From contig QAXH01006771.1 in assembly GCA_004335635.1 (NCBI GenBank), positions 1 through 64,000 of the forward strand: a DNA stretch of 64,000 nucleotides, given 5' to 3'. The notes beneath the pieces are model-generated. The model made no database searches, was not told the origin of the DNA, and was given only the letters and a program-made list of their open reading frames with translations. Below are positions 1-24,114 of the stretch, piece by piece. Every line of letters starts with the position of its first letter. Position 1 is the stretch's first letter. A program made the translations under genes and the position numbers. Origin of the DNA: Chloromonas sp. AAM2 (lineage: Eukaryota; Chlorophyta; Chlorophyceae; Chlamydomonadales; Chlamydomonadaceae).

Positions 1-81
1 AAACGCAGGGCACCTAGAACCGTGCCTATAAGTGCAGATGCCACGTGCTGCTGCAGTACACACACACATACACACGCACAC

Positions 82-2050
82 CTGACTTCTGAGGCTTGAA
101 GTTGGTTTGGTCGGTGTGCCTAGTGCAATCCCGAGCGTTGTCCACTGGCAATGGGACTGCGGCTACGGCGAGCACCTCCGCCTCGTCCACACGTGCATTC
201 AGCTGCTCTGTCAGCTCAGGGCTGGAGCACTGGCTGCTGCCCCATGAACAGTCGGTCACCCCGCCTGGCACTGGCTCCTGGAAGCAGGGTGCAGGACAAG
301 AGGAGGAACACATGGGTTGACATCGGAATGCACTGGTGCAAACAGAACATGTGTGAAAGGCGTCACAGGCAGTGCGAGGTCTGTGTCGGGCAAAAGATTG
401 CCTCACCAGCAGGGCTGGCATGTGTGACGCAATACAAACCAAATACATGGCAAGCAATGTTCAACACCGGCAGCAACTGCACAGCATGGGCCACAACTTG
501 ACGCACTTGAATGCACGCACACACACCTCATGTTGTTCGGTGTTGCTGACCACTGGGCAAGGCACGGGCATGCCACCGAGCTCTTCAAGGCTGACGTTGC
601 TGACAAGCTTTGCCAAAGTATCGTCCGCCCTTGGGCAAGCCACGGGCACGTCATTCATCAGGGCCCATCTCTCAACCATCCACGCGCACGTCCCCTGAAC
701 GACCAGAAGACATTGCAGGGGAAAACTAGCTGCAAATGTGTCATACACATGCATGGGCATGCGGTACGGTGCGGCAAGCTTAGGCGAGAGGCTACATGTG
801 CATCACATGTGCCATCAATAAGAAGAATAAACCGACCACAAACTGACAGCAAAAGACCACGATGAGTGTGTGATGTCGCCTATGATGTAATGCTGGAAGG
901 CCCGTCTTGTCCTGCGTACCAGAACCAAACTGAGCTGTTTGATGCAGCTATGGCAAAAAAAAGGTTTGCCAGTTTTGGGACAATTTGCGCGTGTGAAAGT
1001 GAGGTGGTGTATGGTCGCCTTTCCAGTGCAATCATGGCCGTTGGCAAACATCTTTTTTTCCCTTTAGAACTGGCAGAATGCTGACTGGAGTATTGCCAGA
1101 GGGTGCAGCGCACCTTGGCATTGTCAAGCTCTTCCTTTTGTGGTGCAAGATGGTTCTTGTCCATGCTGTCCTTTGTGACGAACAAGGGTGCAGTTTGGTC
1201 CTGTAGTTGCGCAACATCCGGTGGTTGACCGCACAGCCACTGCGCCACCTGCAGGCAAGCAAAGAATGCAGCGGGAAAAGTTTTTACCTAGGGAACAAGC
1301 ATGGACGATTGCAGCATGGACTTCTGTGGTGTGCATACGTCCAGGCACGTTGGGAAATGGCTGGTGCTGTCAGCCGCAGACAGTGCCACAAGAGAATGCA
1401 TCTGGCCTGTACTGTACTGGCTGATGGTCTGTGAGTTCTGCTTCTGATGTTTGTGCCTATGCATCAAACAGTGTGTCAATGGCTGGCTCATGGTGCATGG
1501 TGCTTACATGGACCAGGTCGCAAGTGAAACATGCGAAATTCTGTGTTCTGAAGTGGACTGGTATTTGCATGGTACATATTTGCATGGACGTTTGTGCTTG
1601 GTACTTGCATGGTGTTTGCATGGTACTGCTAGGCTAACTTGCTGCTTCGCTGCGCTGGTGTCGCTGCTGATGTATCAAACTTCTGGAAGCTGTGTGCCGG
1701 AGTCGATTAGCAAATGCTTCTCACCTTGTCTTCAAGCGAACGCATGGTGGAAAAGCATTCCTTGGGCGGAGCACCGTCCTGCTGCTCCTGTCCTGCCAGC
1801 TCGTCCGTCCTACGGCGAAGCAATTCTACTGCTGCCAGCCCTGCGATTGTCTGGTCCCACTGGCTGGTGTAAGCTGGGTTGCTGTGCTGAAACATCGGGT
1901 TCAGCATCATTATGGGCTCCTGCGTGGGGCCGCAGAGCTGGCGAGGAGACATTGACGGCGAGCTCAACGTTGAATAAGTGTCCAGCTCAGGTGGCGCTGC
2001 TGCCTTCAGCAGCGGGGAAAGCCGGGGAAAACCATGCTGGCATGCAGCAT
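82..2050 (-). CDS. Unrecognised protein, 3' part of a spliced gene (limits uncertain)
   Basis: Four blocks on the minus strand read as exons joined in phase 0. The first, about 2040-1725, ends in ..RSLEDK before a GTGAGA donor. The second, 1248-1114, begins VAQWLCGQPPDV and ends ELDNAK before GTGCGC. The third, 694-527, begins GTCAWMVERW. The fourth, 277 to about 82, begins EPVPGGVTD and contains ELTEQLNARVDEAEVL. Each has a CAG acceptor and a GT donor in place. I recognise no domain; the fragments are acidic and probably helical, and exon three holds two similar short stretches (VPVACPRADD and MPVPCPVVSN). The 5' end above about 2050 was not found, and the 3' end is either a stop at 26-28 or another exon beyond the window. 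Phase agreement across three introns is the main support. Confidence 0.5.
955..987 (+). repeat. Dispersed A-rich/20-mer repeat, copy 1
   Basis: A run of A followed by GTTTGCCAGTTTTGGGACAA. This is a slightly diverged copy of the family consensus GTTTGCCAGTTCTGGGACAG. It lies in the intron between the 1114-1248 and 527-694 exons of the left-end gene. Confidence 0.6.
1041..1059 (-). repeat. Dispersed A-rich/20-mer repeat, copy 2 (inverted, partial)
   Basis: TTGGCAAACATCTTTTTTT is the reverse complement of the A-run plus GATGTTTGCCAA start of the family. With copy 1 it forms an inverted pair about 105 bp across. Confidence 0.55.
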
Positions 2051-2205
2051 GGGCGAGGGTGATCATGATGGAGACTGGCGCCGTAAACAAGCATAGACGT
2101 CTGCGTGTGTGAACAAGAGTTCTGTGCGCCTTGGCACTCGGCGGCTGTCTTATGGCCATCTGTGAGTTTGACTTGCAACGGTCAACGGATGACGTTACGT
2201 TGAGC

Positions 2206-2252
2206 AGTTGACAACCATTACAGAGGCACACAAGGTCAAGGCACACAACGGT
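2206..2252. repeat. 47-bp direct repeat, copy A
   Basis: Starts AGTTGACAACCATTACAGAG. It matches 2653-2699 with only a few substitutions in the same orientation. The two copies flank a tRNA-like element at 2474-2537. Confidence 0.65.
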
Positions 2253-2473
2253 GACCGAACAGTAATAGGGAATTGTTCTTGACCGAACGGTGTGTAGTTG
2301 AAAGGTTGGAAGGGGGTGGGGCCTGGCAACAAGCATGGGCATGAGCCTGAAGGCGTGCATGTGCTCACCTATGCCCGGCACAATGGCAACGTGTGCGCGC
2401 ATCAGTTGCCAACCGGACAGCAGAAAACATGGGCGTGCCACTGAGGTTCGGTTACAGGTCGTGACGTGACCTT

Positions 2474-2537
2474 AGCTGTAAGGGGAATCGAACCCCAATC
2501 GTAGGTCTGTTAATCACCAATCTCGGGAGGTACAGTC
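2474..2537 (-). repeat. Degenerate tRNA-like element, copy 1
   Basis: On the minus strand a 64-nt stretch holds GGTTCGATTCC, a good pol III B box, inside a GGGG/CCCC T-stem. It also has an A-box-like GAGATTGGT and partly complementary ends (GACTGTA and TACAGCT). The D-arm region is too short and no convincing anticodon stem forms, so it is a tRNA-derived repeat or relic, not a working tRNA. A related copy lies at 42249-42300. Confidence 0.4.
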
Positions 2538-2652
2538 ATCAAGCAAGCACTCACCCTTGATGCGACGCTTGTTCACAGAACATATACAGTGACATACAGT
2601 GCTCTAATTCCAATCGTCTCAGTATCTGTACATACGTGAGGCCCGAAAGGGG

Positions 2653-2699
2653 AGTTGACAGCCATTACAGAGGCACACAAGTTTGAGGCACACAACTGT
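2653..2699. repeat. 47-bp direct repeat, copy B
   Basis: Starts AGTTGACAGCCATTACAGAG. Second copy of 2206-2252, about 447 bp away, same orientation. Confidence 0.65.
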
Positions 2700-3065
2700 A
2701 CAGTCTGTTTGCGCCCTGGTCCATGTTCCAGAGACACTGCTCTGGCTTCACACCGAAGCCCACGTATCAAATTGAAAGTCGGGGTACAAGCAAGTAAACA
2801 ATCTTTTGACCTGAAAAACAATTGTACCTGATGTGATGACACCACAGCCTACACAGCCTGTTGTATACCGCTCAAGGTTTTGGTCTCTGAATCACTCAGA
2901 TGGCTGCGTTGTGTCCACCTGGCCCACCTGTTATTGCAAGGTTGTATGACTGTTGTATGACGGCATGGCAACAACATAGCGACTGTCTCAACTGGCCCTA
3001 CAATCAGCAGTCATCAAACATGAATAAAACTGGTCCGCCTGTCTTGATCAACGCCTAGACATGTC

Positions 3066-5893
3066 TCAACTGTCCGGTGGCAAGGGCCAGCCCATAGCCT
3101 GAATCACATGTGCCATGTGCAACGGCAGTGGCGCCTTCACACGCACTGCCTCCTGCCGCGGAAGTTTGAGCAGCATGCGCCGCGAATGCAAGAACACGGG
3201 CATGGGAACGGTTGCACCTGCTGGCTTCTTGGCAGACACGTCACTGCCATCATTATCATGCTGCACGAGAGTTCTTCCATGCTCATCTGATCTGTCCAGG
3301 TTCCTGTCATCCCGCCCTGGGTCATCGTCTGCACTCAGTTCCTGCTCCAACTGGCCAGTGCTGGCAAGCTCTGCACGCCGCTGTTGCTCAAAGCGCTGTG
3401 CGGCCATCTGCCTGCGTTGTCTTTTGCTTGGTGGATTCAATGCGCGGTGTGCGGTGCTTGGGCTGAAGGCTTGCCACCATGCAGGCGGCAGCAGCCGACC
3501 GAGCTTGTTACCGGGTTCCAGGCCGGTGTAGCCATGGCGCACGTCCCCAATGATTGGTGCGCCGAGCACACGCGCACAGTGCACGCGTAGCTGGTGCTTG
3601 CGGCCTGCAGAGCAAGGTGCACGTGTGAGCAAGGACTCTGAACACGTTTGAGTAAGGACCGCCTGCTGATTAGGGCCAGTAAACCCAGCAATATCCAGCC
3701 TCAGGGTATCGAGCCATGTGCTCACACTCTTCTTGTAGTAGATTTGACTCACGTAAGTGCACCCACCCCAAACTATGGCACAGCACATGAGACAGTGATT
3801 AAGCAGTGGTGCTCCGTTCACACACACATTAACACACATAAGGCGACCAGAGCAATTTGCTCACCTGTGATTGGCTGCAGCTCCACCCATGTGATTCCCA
3901 ACGGACTAGTGTAGCGCACACGGAAGTCCGTCACTGCCGGCCTGAACCGCTCGTTCACAATGACGGGGAAGCGGATGCGGCCGGACGTCCTGCCAGTCAC
4001 GTGCCCCGCCAGCAGCGCCCAGTAGGTGCGCTTCACACCCATGTCCTCCGCAGGCGGGTCCTCTGGGCTATCCTGCTACCCAGCAGATCACACCAAACAC
4101 GCTATAGAATGGCTGGCATGGTTTGGAAATCTCACGTAGCACCCGGCCAGGTGTCAACAGTTTTGACAGGCAATGTCAACGGGCTTAGGGACTGCAGACT
4201 AGTAGTTATCCTCAGGTGTCTTATTAACGTCTGTGCTGATGATGTTCAGCTTGGTTGTGACTAGTTTGAATATTGAGATTGAAAGTCTGACGACCAGACT
4301 AAACTAATTACATGATGTGCACTTCTTGCTGGTGCATCCAAGGTCTTGCCTGCGTGGGTTCCTTCTCCTTAAAACACGCAGAAAGCCATGTTGCTGCATC
4401 CTGTGTGCGCGCCACCGCCATGACACCGCTCACGTGCACGTCCAATCGATGGACAAGCCTGAGTAACAAAAACAACAGCCACAGCCATTAAGCTAATCAC
4501 CAACACGGCAGCGTACCAGCCAGGCGGTCCAGTCACTGAAGCACTGGGCAAAATGTCCATCCACGATGCACAGCGTGTGCCTTGGCCAAATTATAACAGC
4601 TGAGAGACCTGACACGTCATAGCGAGCATCCCCGTATGGCTGGCTAGAGCTTCCTTCACGAGTGCGCGTATGGAGACAGACTGTGGTCCCTCACCTGAGG
4701 CTGTCGGTGGGCCCCAGGCGCAGCGCATCCTGCATCATGTCGTCCAGAGAGGGCCCGGGACCCTGTGCGCAGCAACCAATGTACTCCACCACCAACTACA
4801 CCACCAACCAACTCCCACCACCAGCATTTTAAAACATTTTTCCTTTGGCAAAGACGTCAAGCAAACTACAAGCAAACGACTCGCAAATACTGGGGAGACG
4901 TGTCTGCCTTTTGGCTACAGTCTTTCCACAGACTGCTGGATGTTTGGCGTACTTGACAGGCCATGAAGACGCCTTTGCTGATGAAGGCAAGTCAAAATTC
5001 TCGAGGCAACACATCCTCCGTATGGCATCTTTCATTGTTCAGCCGTCCGGCATCTGGCACTGTAATGCACGCACCTGGACTGCCAGTCCAGCGGGTTTGT
5101 TGAGGAAGATGGCCTGCTGTGTGACACCCAGGACACTGCGCTGCAGCATCCTGTTGGTGACCCGTGCCCCGTCCACGAGCCCAGGCGGCGCCCCGGGCAT
5201 CAACGTGTAAGGATCGGTTGGGCCCTCCGCCCACTCGCGCTTCATTCTGCCACTTCTTTCCGACTGTAGCTGATGCACAGATGCAGCCGTTGGCATGGCA
5301 CTACGTTCATGCCTGTCCTGAGGCGTAGCTGATTGGATGGGCGATGAATTGTGCCTGCCGACGGCAGCTGACGCTTCCTGGCTGTGCTGCTGCAGCTGCA
5401 GGAGCTCCTTGGGAAACAGCAGCTGCTGTCCGGCTGCCAGCGGCCGGTCCTTGGTCACGCGTGTGACTCGGCTGCCGTCGAACAGCCGCACCTGCGTGCA
5501 GTCACGCAACATGCTCGGATAAGTGAAACTGTGAATGGAACACAGCAGTACAAGGCATTTGCTGAAGCTTGCTGAAAGTTCATGGACAGCTCCGCCTCCT
5601 TCGTTTGCTTCTCGTCCTGCAACTGCCACCATGTCTGGTGGTGTGTGCAGGTCATCGTAAACAATCACCTGTCTCTGCCTGAAGGCCTTGTATAACGCAC
5701 TGGCAGGCACACCAGGCAGTGCACGCCGCCTGAGCCAGGAGAGGGCGGTGGGAGTGGGCAGACCCTCAAGCACTGTCACGCCACCGCTCAGGGCGTTGCT
5801 GTCGAGAAATGGACGCACAGGTGGTGGAACGCCTGTGCAGTATGCAGGGCAGTGGGTGATCGTAAGGACTGGCTGCAGACTGCCATGAGTCGG
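3066..5893 (-). CDS. RluA-type RNA pseudouridine synthase (probably organellar)
   Basis: Isomerises selected uridines to pseudouridine in RNA. Exons on the minus strand: about 5893-5669, 5491-5075, 4762-4695, 4458-4350, 4072-3865 and 3604-3066 (TGA). An S4-like RNA-binding stretch (LSWLRRRALPG to VRLFDGSRVTRVTKD) comes first. It is followed by NKPAGLAVQ, the catalytic motif LVHRLDVHVSGVM with the active-site Asp of HRLD, KRTYWALLAGHV, and GRKHQLRVHC, which corresponds to the family's G-R-x-H-Q-x-R-V-H. About 515 residues are visible, longer than bacterial RluA (about 220-320) because of an insert before NKPAG and a basic/acidic tail. No in-frame ATG exists in the first exon listed, so an upstream exon with the start, and probably a targeting peptide, is missing from this model. 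The intron 4073-4349 appears to use a GC donor. It is divergent from the FtsHi gene. Confidence 0.85.
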
Positions 5894-6536
5894 CACGTAG
5901 GCGAGACAGAACAGGAGTGCAGGACTTCTGCCATCTACTTACTGTAGCATGCTTGCAGCTGCGAGGCCATAACTTACCAGCTGTGTCTTCATGTTGCTGG
6001 ACTCCAGGCTTGTCGGTCAGAGCTGGTGCTGCGAGGTTGCTGCAGGTTGCGATTGATGCTGTCTGTAAGGAGCTGCATGCATACCAGAGCTGTCTTGCAC
6101 AAGTGCATCGGCCAGCTACCTCTTTAATAGAGGCTGCTACTCCTAGCATCCAAGGGAGAAATCTGTAGATGGTGGGCTAGGGTGGGCGCCTGCAGCTGCT
6201 TTGGCACCTCAACGTTGGTGGTCTTGGCTCTCCAAAATCTCGTCTCAAACTATTTTGCACAATATGCATTGTGTTATGCGTGCCCCATGCTTCAAGCCTG
6301 CTCTCACTCTCACGTGGCCTTCCGAAACCAAGGTGCAAGTTCCGGCGGACCTGGACTGGAGACGGCCTGCTCTGATTGCAAGCTGAACAATGGGCGTGCT
6401 CGAATGAGCATCGCAGTTGTCGGGAGGATGTCCTGATCACGGCGGGGCGAACAGTCCGCCCAGCCCCTGTCATGTACGCGATCAAACATTGAACCCTCAC
6501 GCGATGCCGATCAATATGCAGTAGCTGAAACAAGGG
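5894..6536. promoter_or_regulatory. Divergent promoter region, pseudouridine synthase / FtsHi
   Basis: About 640 bp between the two head-to-head genes. It must hold the first exon of the pseudouridine synthase and both promoters. A GTAAGT donor on the minus strand (about 5946) after ..GCATGCTACA could close that missing first exon. No clear TATA box was identified. Confidence 0.4.
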
Positions 6537-20113
<13,577 letters not shown>

Positions 20114-20613
20114 TCTGTCCAAGGGCAGCAGCGATTGACCAGGGTGGCATGCTGGATCGACCAAGCCGCAATGGCCTGCTGTCTTGGCTTTCCCGGCAGG
20201 GATTGTCAAATGCGTCAGCACCCTGTCATATGTTCAAACAATTTATTCTGACTCGCATCCGAGAAGATGTGCTCAAGCTCAGGAATCCTTCTTATGCCCT
20301 TTCTTTTCGCACCTGCTTGCTGACATTTAGGAGCATGCAATCGCAAAGGCCTTGTTGGCTTTGGCAATGGCCTCAGTGCGGCATGCCCTTCAGTGGGTAG
20401 GCATTCAGGCATACCCAGGCGTTACCTGCTACCTTCAGAACTTTGTTCGGGGAAGATATACTGTGTCGTTATCCTCATCACGTGCTAGTTGGACGGACTT
20501 GTCTCTGACCTTGTGACTAGGAACAGATACTTGATTCGTGTGCGAGGCCATGCACAGTTTGACATGAGAGCCTAGACGGACGCATGAGTCACAGCCACAT
20601 GCGCTACTGCTAG

Positions 20614-20648
20614 AAAAAAAGAAGTTTGCCAGTTCTGGGACAGTTTGT
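20614..20648 (+). repeat. Dispersed A-rich/20-mer repeat, copy 3
   Basis: A-run, GAA, then GTTTGCCAGTTCTGGGACAG and TTTG, an exact consensus match. Confidence 0.75.
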
Positions 20649-20858
20649 GGGTGGAGTGACTGACGTGTGTGAGATGTGTGGACATCTGGACAGGATGAGT
20701 GTGGTGTGAGACTGGTTTGTGGTGTGGTGCAACCTGGTTGGTAGACCCTGATGCTGCTCTTTGGCTCAACAAACCGAGGATGGTCAAAATGGTCTGCCAA
20801 CATGGAACCACGTGTGCAAGTTCAGCTGACGACCAACACATCCAGTGTCATACTAGGA

Positions 20859-20888
20859 ACTGTCCCAGAACTGGCAAACATCTTTTTT
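20859..20888 (-). repeat. Dispersed A-rich/20-mer repeat, copy 4 (inverted)
   Basis: ACTGTCCCAGAACTGGCAAA followed by CATCTTTTTT. It is the reverse complement of copy 3 and brackets about 275 bp with it. Confidence 0.75.
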
Positions 20889-22159
20889 GTTCGTGGTTCC
20901 TGTTATCCTCGAGAACAGCCTGCAGGCACGACTGCACCATGTCTCACATGGGCCAAAGGGCTGCAAAATCTGGTCCAGTAGCTCAACCAGTGCTGTGTCC
21001 CCGTACACATGTCCTTAATTACATATACATGTGTGACACTCATCATTGGTTTACGAAGGTTGCTCAGCATAGCAGCCTTCGTCCGACAACTATGCAGAGG
21101 CTGTGCAGGGCCCGTCAAATGTCTTCACGTTTCCAATTTGCTGGAAAACAACACAAGCCGTGGTGCGGATTCAACGTTGCACGCAACGGCCATACCAAGC
21201 AACGCAACTGTGTCTGGTCCAGCCTTCGCAGGCTTGCTCCAACCAACAGGCCAGTGAGCATGCCAAAGGCCACACAGTGTGCATGAATGAATAAATGTGT
21301 TTGGTCGTAGCCATCTATATGTTTACCTTTGTTGATCACTTGTATGTAAATCAAGGCACACACGGGTCGTAAAGTCGACCACTACATACAATCAGTGAAG
21401 ATACCCAACAACTGGAGCCAATATCTGGGTATGTCAAACCCAAAGGCTTGCGAATGAAAACAGTCAAAGCATACAACAAACTGTTGCCTACGCATTCGCT
21501 GCTCATTCGTAGCATCAAGCATGCTGGCACAGGCATTCGTTATGGCATTCAGCCTCAAGTCACACTTTGGCTCCATGGTCAGCTCAACACCCAAACGGAA
21601 CGGAAGTGCGGATGGTTGGGCAAAACGCTTCCTGCAAGAACACCATGGTGATGGCACACCATGGTCTTGCAAGAGAGACTAAACAGAAGATGGATTCATG
21701 CCAGGTGCAGAAATCTCTCATGTCCGTATGAGGTTGCCAGCCCATGGCATTGCTGGCCTTTTCAGGCCGTGAAGACTGCTGGATGAGGAGCCACAAACGT
21801 TACCAGAAAGATCAAGCACAAAGTCTTCCGCATGTCAGAGCACACTCTTCCCGGCATTGCCAGCTTGTCAACAAAAAGGACTTGAATTATGTGGCCTGAG
21901 AAATGGCCTTTCGCCCATTGTTTTTCGGTTCCCAAACCCCCTTACCAGCAAGATCAGTCATCAGTGTCAAAGATGGTGTGATGTGCCTAGCTGCTGAATG
22001 TGAGTGTAATATGCGCCCACATCCAGCCTGTGAATTCAAACTCTGCTGCCAACCTGCCACTCTTAATCAAGTCACCAACTCTCAGTGTTCTACAGTTCTG
22101 CTGAGCTGTCGGATGCATGCCGCTCGTGCCCCATCCATGTCTGAGACTCGCTGTTACCT

Positions 22160-23661
22160 TCACGCCACCGATGTGCCAATCTGTGCTGCCATCTCGCGCC
22201 TGGCCTCTTCAAGAAGTTGCCTGATCTGCTCCGGCCGCTGGTGCTCATTTGGGATGGGCAAGGTGAGGTAATAGTCATTCATCTCCGTGGCATGAGGTGG
22301 CAGCTTCTTTAGGAACCAGGCATGCTGCAGAATGCCGTCCAGGGTGATGCGCTTTGCCGGGTCAGGCTTGAGCATCTTTTTGAGCAGGTCCGTACACTCG
22401 AGGGACGTGATGACATGGGATGGCATGGGGTACTTCTCGCCCTCCATGCGCTCAAGCATCATTGCACTGCGGCTGAGCTCGGTCACATCTGCGTCGTCTT
22501 CCAGATCAAAGGGGTACTTGCCGTACAACATGATGTACAGTACGACGCCGCTTGACCAGATGTCAGCGACCTTTGCATCGTACAGACGACCCGCACTCTT
22601 GACGACCTCAGGCGCCATGTAACTCAGCGTGCCCACCTGCACGATACCAATGGCAAAAACAACAATCAGACTGGGGCAGGAGTGAACATGGCCAGCCCAA
22701 ACAGGCAAACATGAAGCAGGCATGAGCACTGCTGCACAACAAGGCGACTGCCTTGGGTTTCACGGCAAATTGCTCTGAAGCGGCCTAGCTAGACTACTGC
22801 TCTGGCTATGAGGCATGGTAAGATTCCCGCCTGGGCTAGGGTTAGCTCAGGGTACGACACATGCCACGTACCTGAGACTTGGCTGCACTCCTGAAATCAG
22901 CCTTGCTGTAACCAAAGTCACACATCTTGAGGAGAGGATGTGGCAAGCCCTCCTCGTTCTGCAGCAAGCAGTTTTCGAGCTTGATGTCGCGATTGGCCAC
23001 GCCTCGACGATGACAATAGTCCAGCGCCAAGATCAGCTGCTGAAAGAACCAGCGCGCCTGCGTTTCTTTCAGGCGCTTTTGCGTGGACACCAAATCAAAG
23101 AGGCTGCCTCCATTGGCGTACTCCATGACAATACAGACTTGCTCTGGGGTCAGAAACACTTCTCGGCATTGCACTACATGCGGATGCCGCAACATGGAAT
23201 GGTTGACTATCTCTGCCTCCAGGTACTTGTTCACGTTGCGCCGCTTGAGAATTTTCATGGCGAGCTGTTTCTTGCTCTTGACGTCGTAGACGAGCTTTAC
23301 AGAGCCGAAGGCCCCTGTGCCCAGCGTCTGCAGCAGTAAGGACGCAAACTATTGCCTTGCTGATCCATGTTATGAAGGATGCCAATGCGTAGTTTACGAG
23401 GCGGCAATCAGGGATGCAGACATGGCCCAGATACATCTGCCATGCAAATCAGGCAATTAGTGGCACAAGGAGTCGTACAATCTCACTGGCTGCAGCCCGA
23501 CCGTTTACGTGGCAAGAGCAAGGGCAGCTGCGGCGGCTGTTTCGATGCTTGCTGCCCCGCACCTCGACGGTGATGAAGCGGGATGCTACGTCGCCTCCTC
23601 CACCAGCCGCAGCTGCCTTCGCCAGTTGAGGATCAGGAACCATTCCACTCGCTGTCGCCAT
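22160..23661 (-). CDS. SNRK2: SnRK2-like serine/threonine protein kinase
   Basis: Three exons, 23661-23563, 23327-22872 and 22636-22160, give 343 residues, the usual SnRK2 length. After a Gly/Ala-rich start comes the ATP loop TLGTGAFGSV, the lysine of QLAMKILK, and the catalytic loop VANRDIKLENCLL. The metal-binding site is KMCDFGYSKADF, with an activation segment KSQVGTLSYMAPEVVKS and then IWSSGVVLYIMLYGKYPF. The family is known for osmotic, ABA or nutrient (sulfur) signalling; which one applies here is not readable. The HRD motif is NRD, a variant I believe is common in algal SnRK2 relatives. The strongly acidic C-terminal domain of land-plant SnRK2s is missing: the protein ends soon after EARREMAAQIG. 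It shares a 453-bp divergent region with CENP-C. Confidence 0.9.
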
Positions 23662-24114
23662 TGCGCCTGCCTTCGAGCACTCCAGTGAATCGCACAAAAT
23701 CGACAACAGGGAGGGTTTCTGGTTGCTTTGAGGGCACGTAAGGTCGCTGGTGACGCACGTAAGCAGCAAATTAAGCAGCTGCGGATACGCGAAGCACTTG
23801 AATGACGAACGAGCTGTGCCAGCAGGATAAGCAAACGGAAATGGAGAAACGCCTGTTTGGCAGTTGGTGCTTTTGCCGCTTTCTTGCCCCGAATGCCACG
23901 CTAGAGACGTGTTGTGCGCGGGGAGCTATGCACGCCGTACTGGTTTGAGAAAACCAAAGTTTGATTCTTATTCCAAATGAACAGCTGTCATTGACCGAAC
24001 TGGCAGCTCCAAGCTTATTGGCATTGGCGAAGCTGCGCACATGCGGCATCCCTAGCACACCACCCACGTTGGTCCTCTGCAGCGTCTTTTGAAGTCTAGC
24101 AACATACACACACC
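23662..24114. promoter_or_regulatory. Divergent promoter region, SnRK2 / CENP-C
   Basis: 453 bp between the two start codons. It must carry both promoters and 5' UTRs. No recognisable box was assigned. Confidence 0.5.

Larger units (their letters stand above)
2051..3065. other. Spacer with repeats
   Basis: About 1 kb between the left-end gene and the pseudouridine synthase. Apart from the 47-bp direct repeats and the tRNA-like element I see no supported exon. The 5' exons of the left-end gene could lie here. Confidence 0.4.
20114..22159. other. Convergent spacer, FtsHi / SnRK2
   Basis: Two kilobases without a supported exon. It holds an inverted pair of the dispersed 20-mer repeat (20614-20648 and 20859-20888). 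Several open frames of 100-200 codons occur but lack splice or motif support. Confidence 0.5.

Noticed and set aside
1707..2441. Whole 244-codon minus-strand frame as one exon
   Set aside because: Only the last 100 or so codons (ending ..RSLEDK) look coding. The first part runs through the direct repeat and low-complexity spacer sequence.
5039..5896. Continuous open frame across 5492-5668 in the pseudouridine synthase
   Set aside because: Splicing out 5492-5668 joins ..YKAFRQRQ to VRLFDGSRV as expected for an S4-like domain. The retained stretch looks non-coding. The apparent start of the frame is GTG, not ATG.
20699..21286. 195-codon plus-strand open frame in the spacer
   Set aside because: Crosses a copy of the dispersed repeat; low coding likeness, no domain and no splice support.
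22815..23339. 174-codon plus-strand open frame
   Set aside because: Exact antisense shadow of the SnRK2 kinase exon, with no motif of its own.
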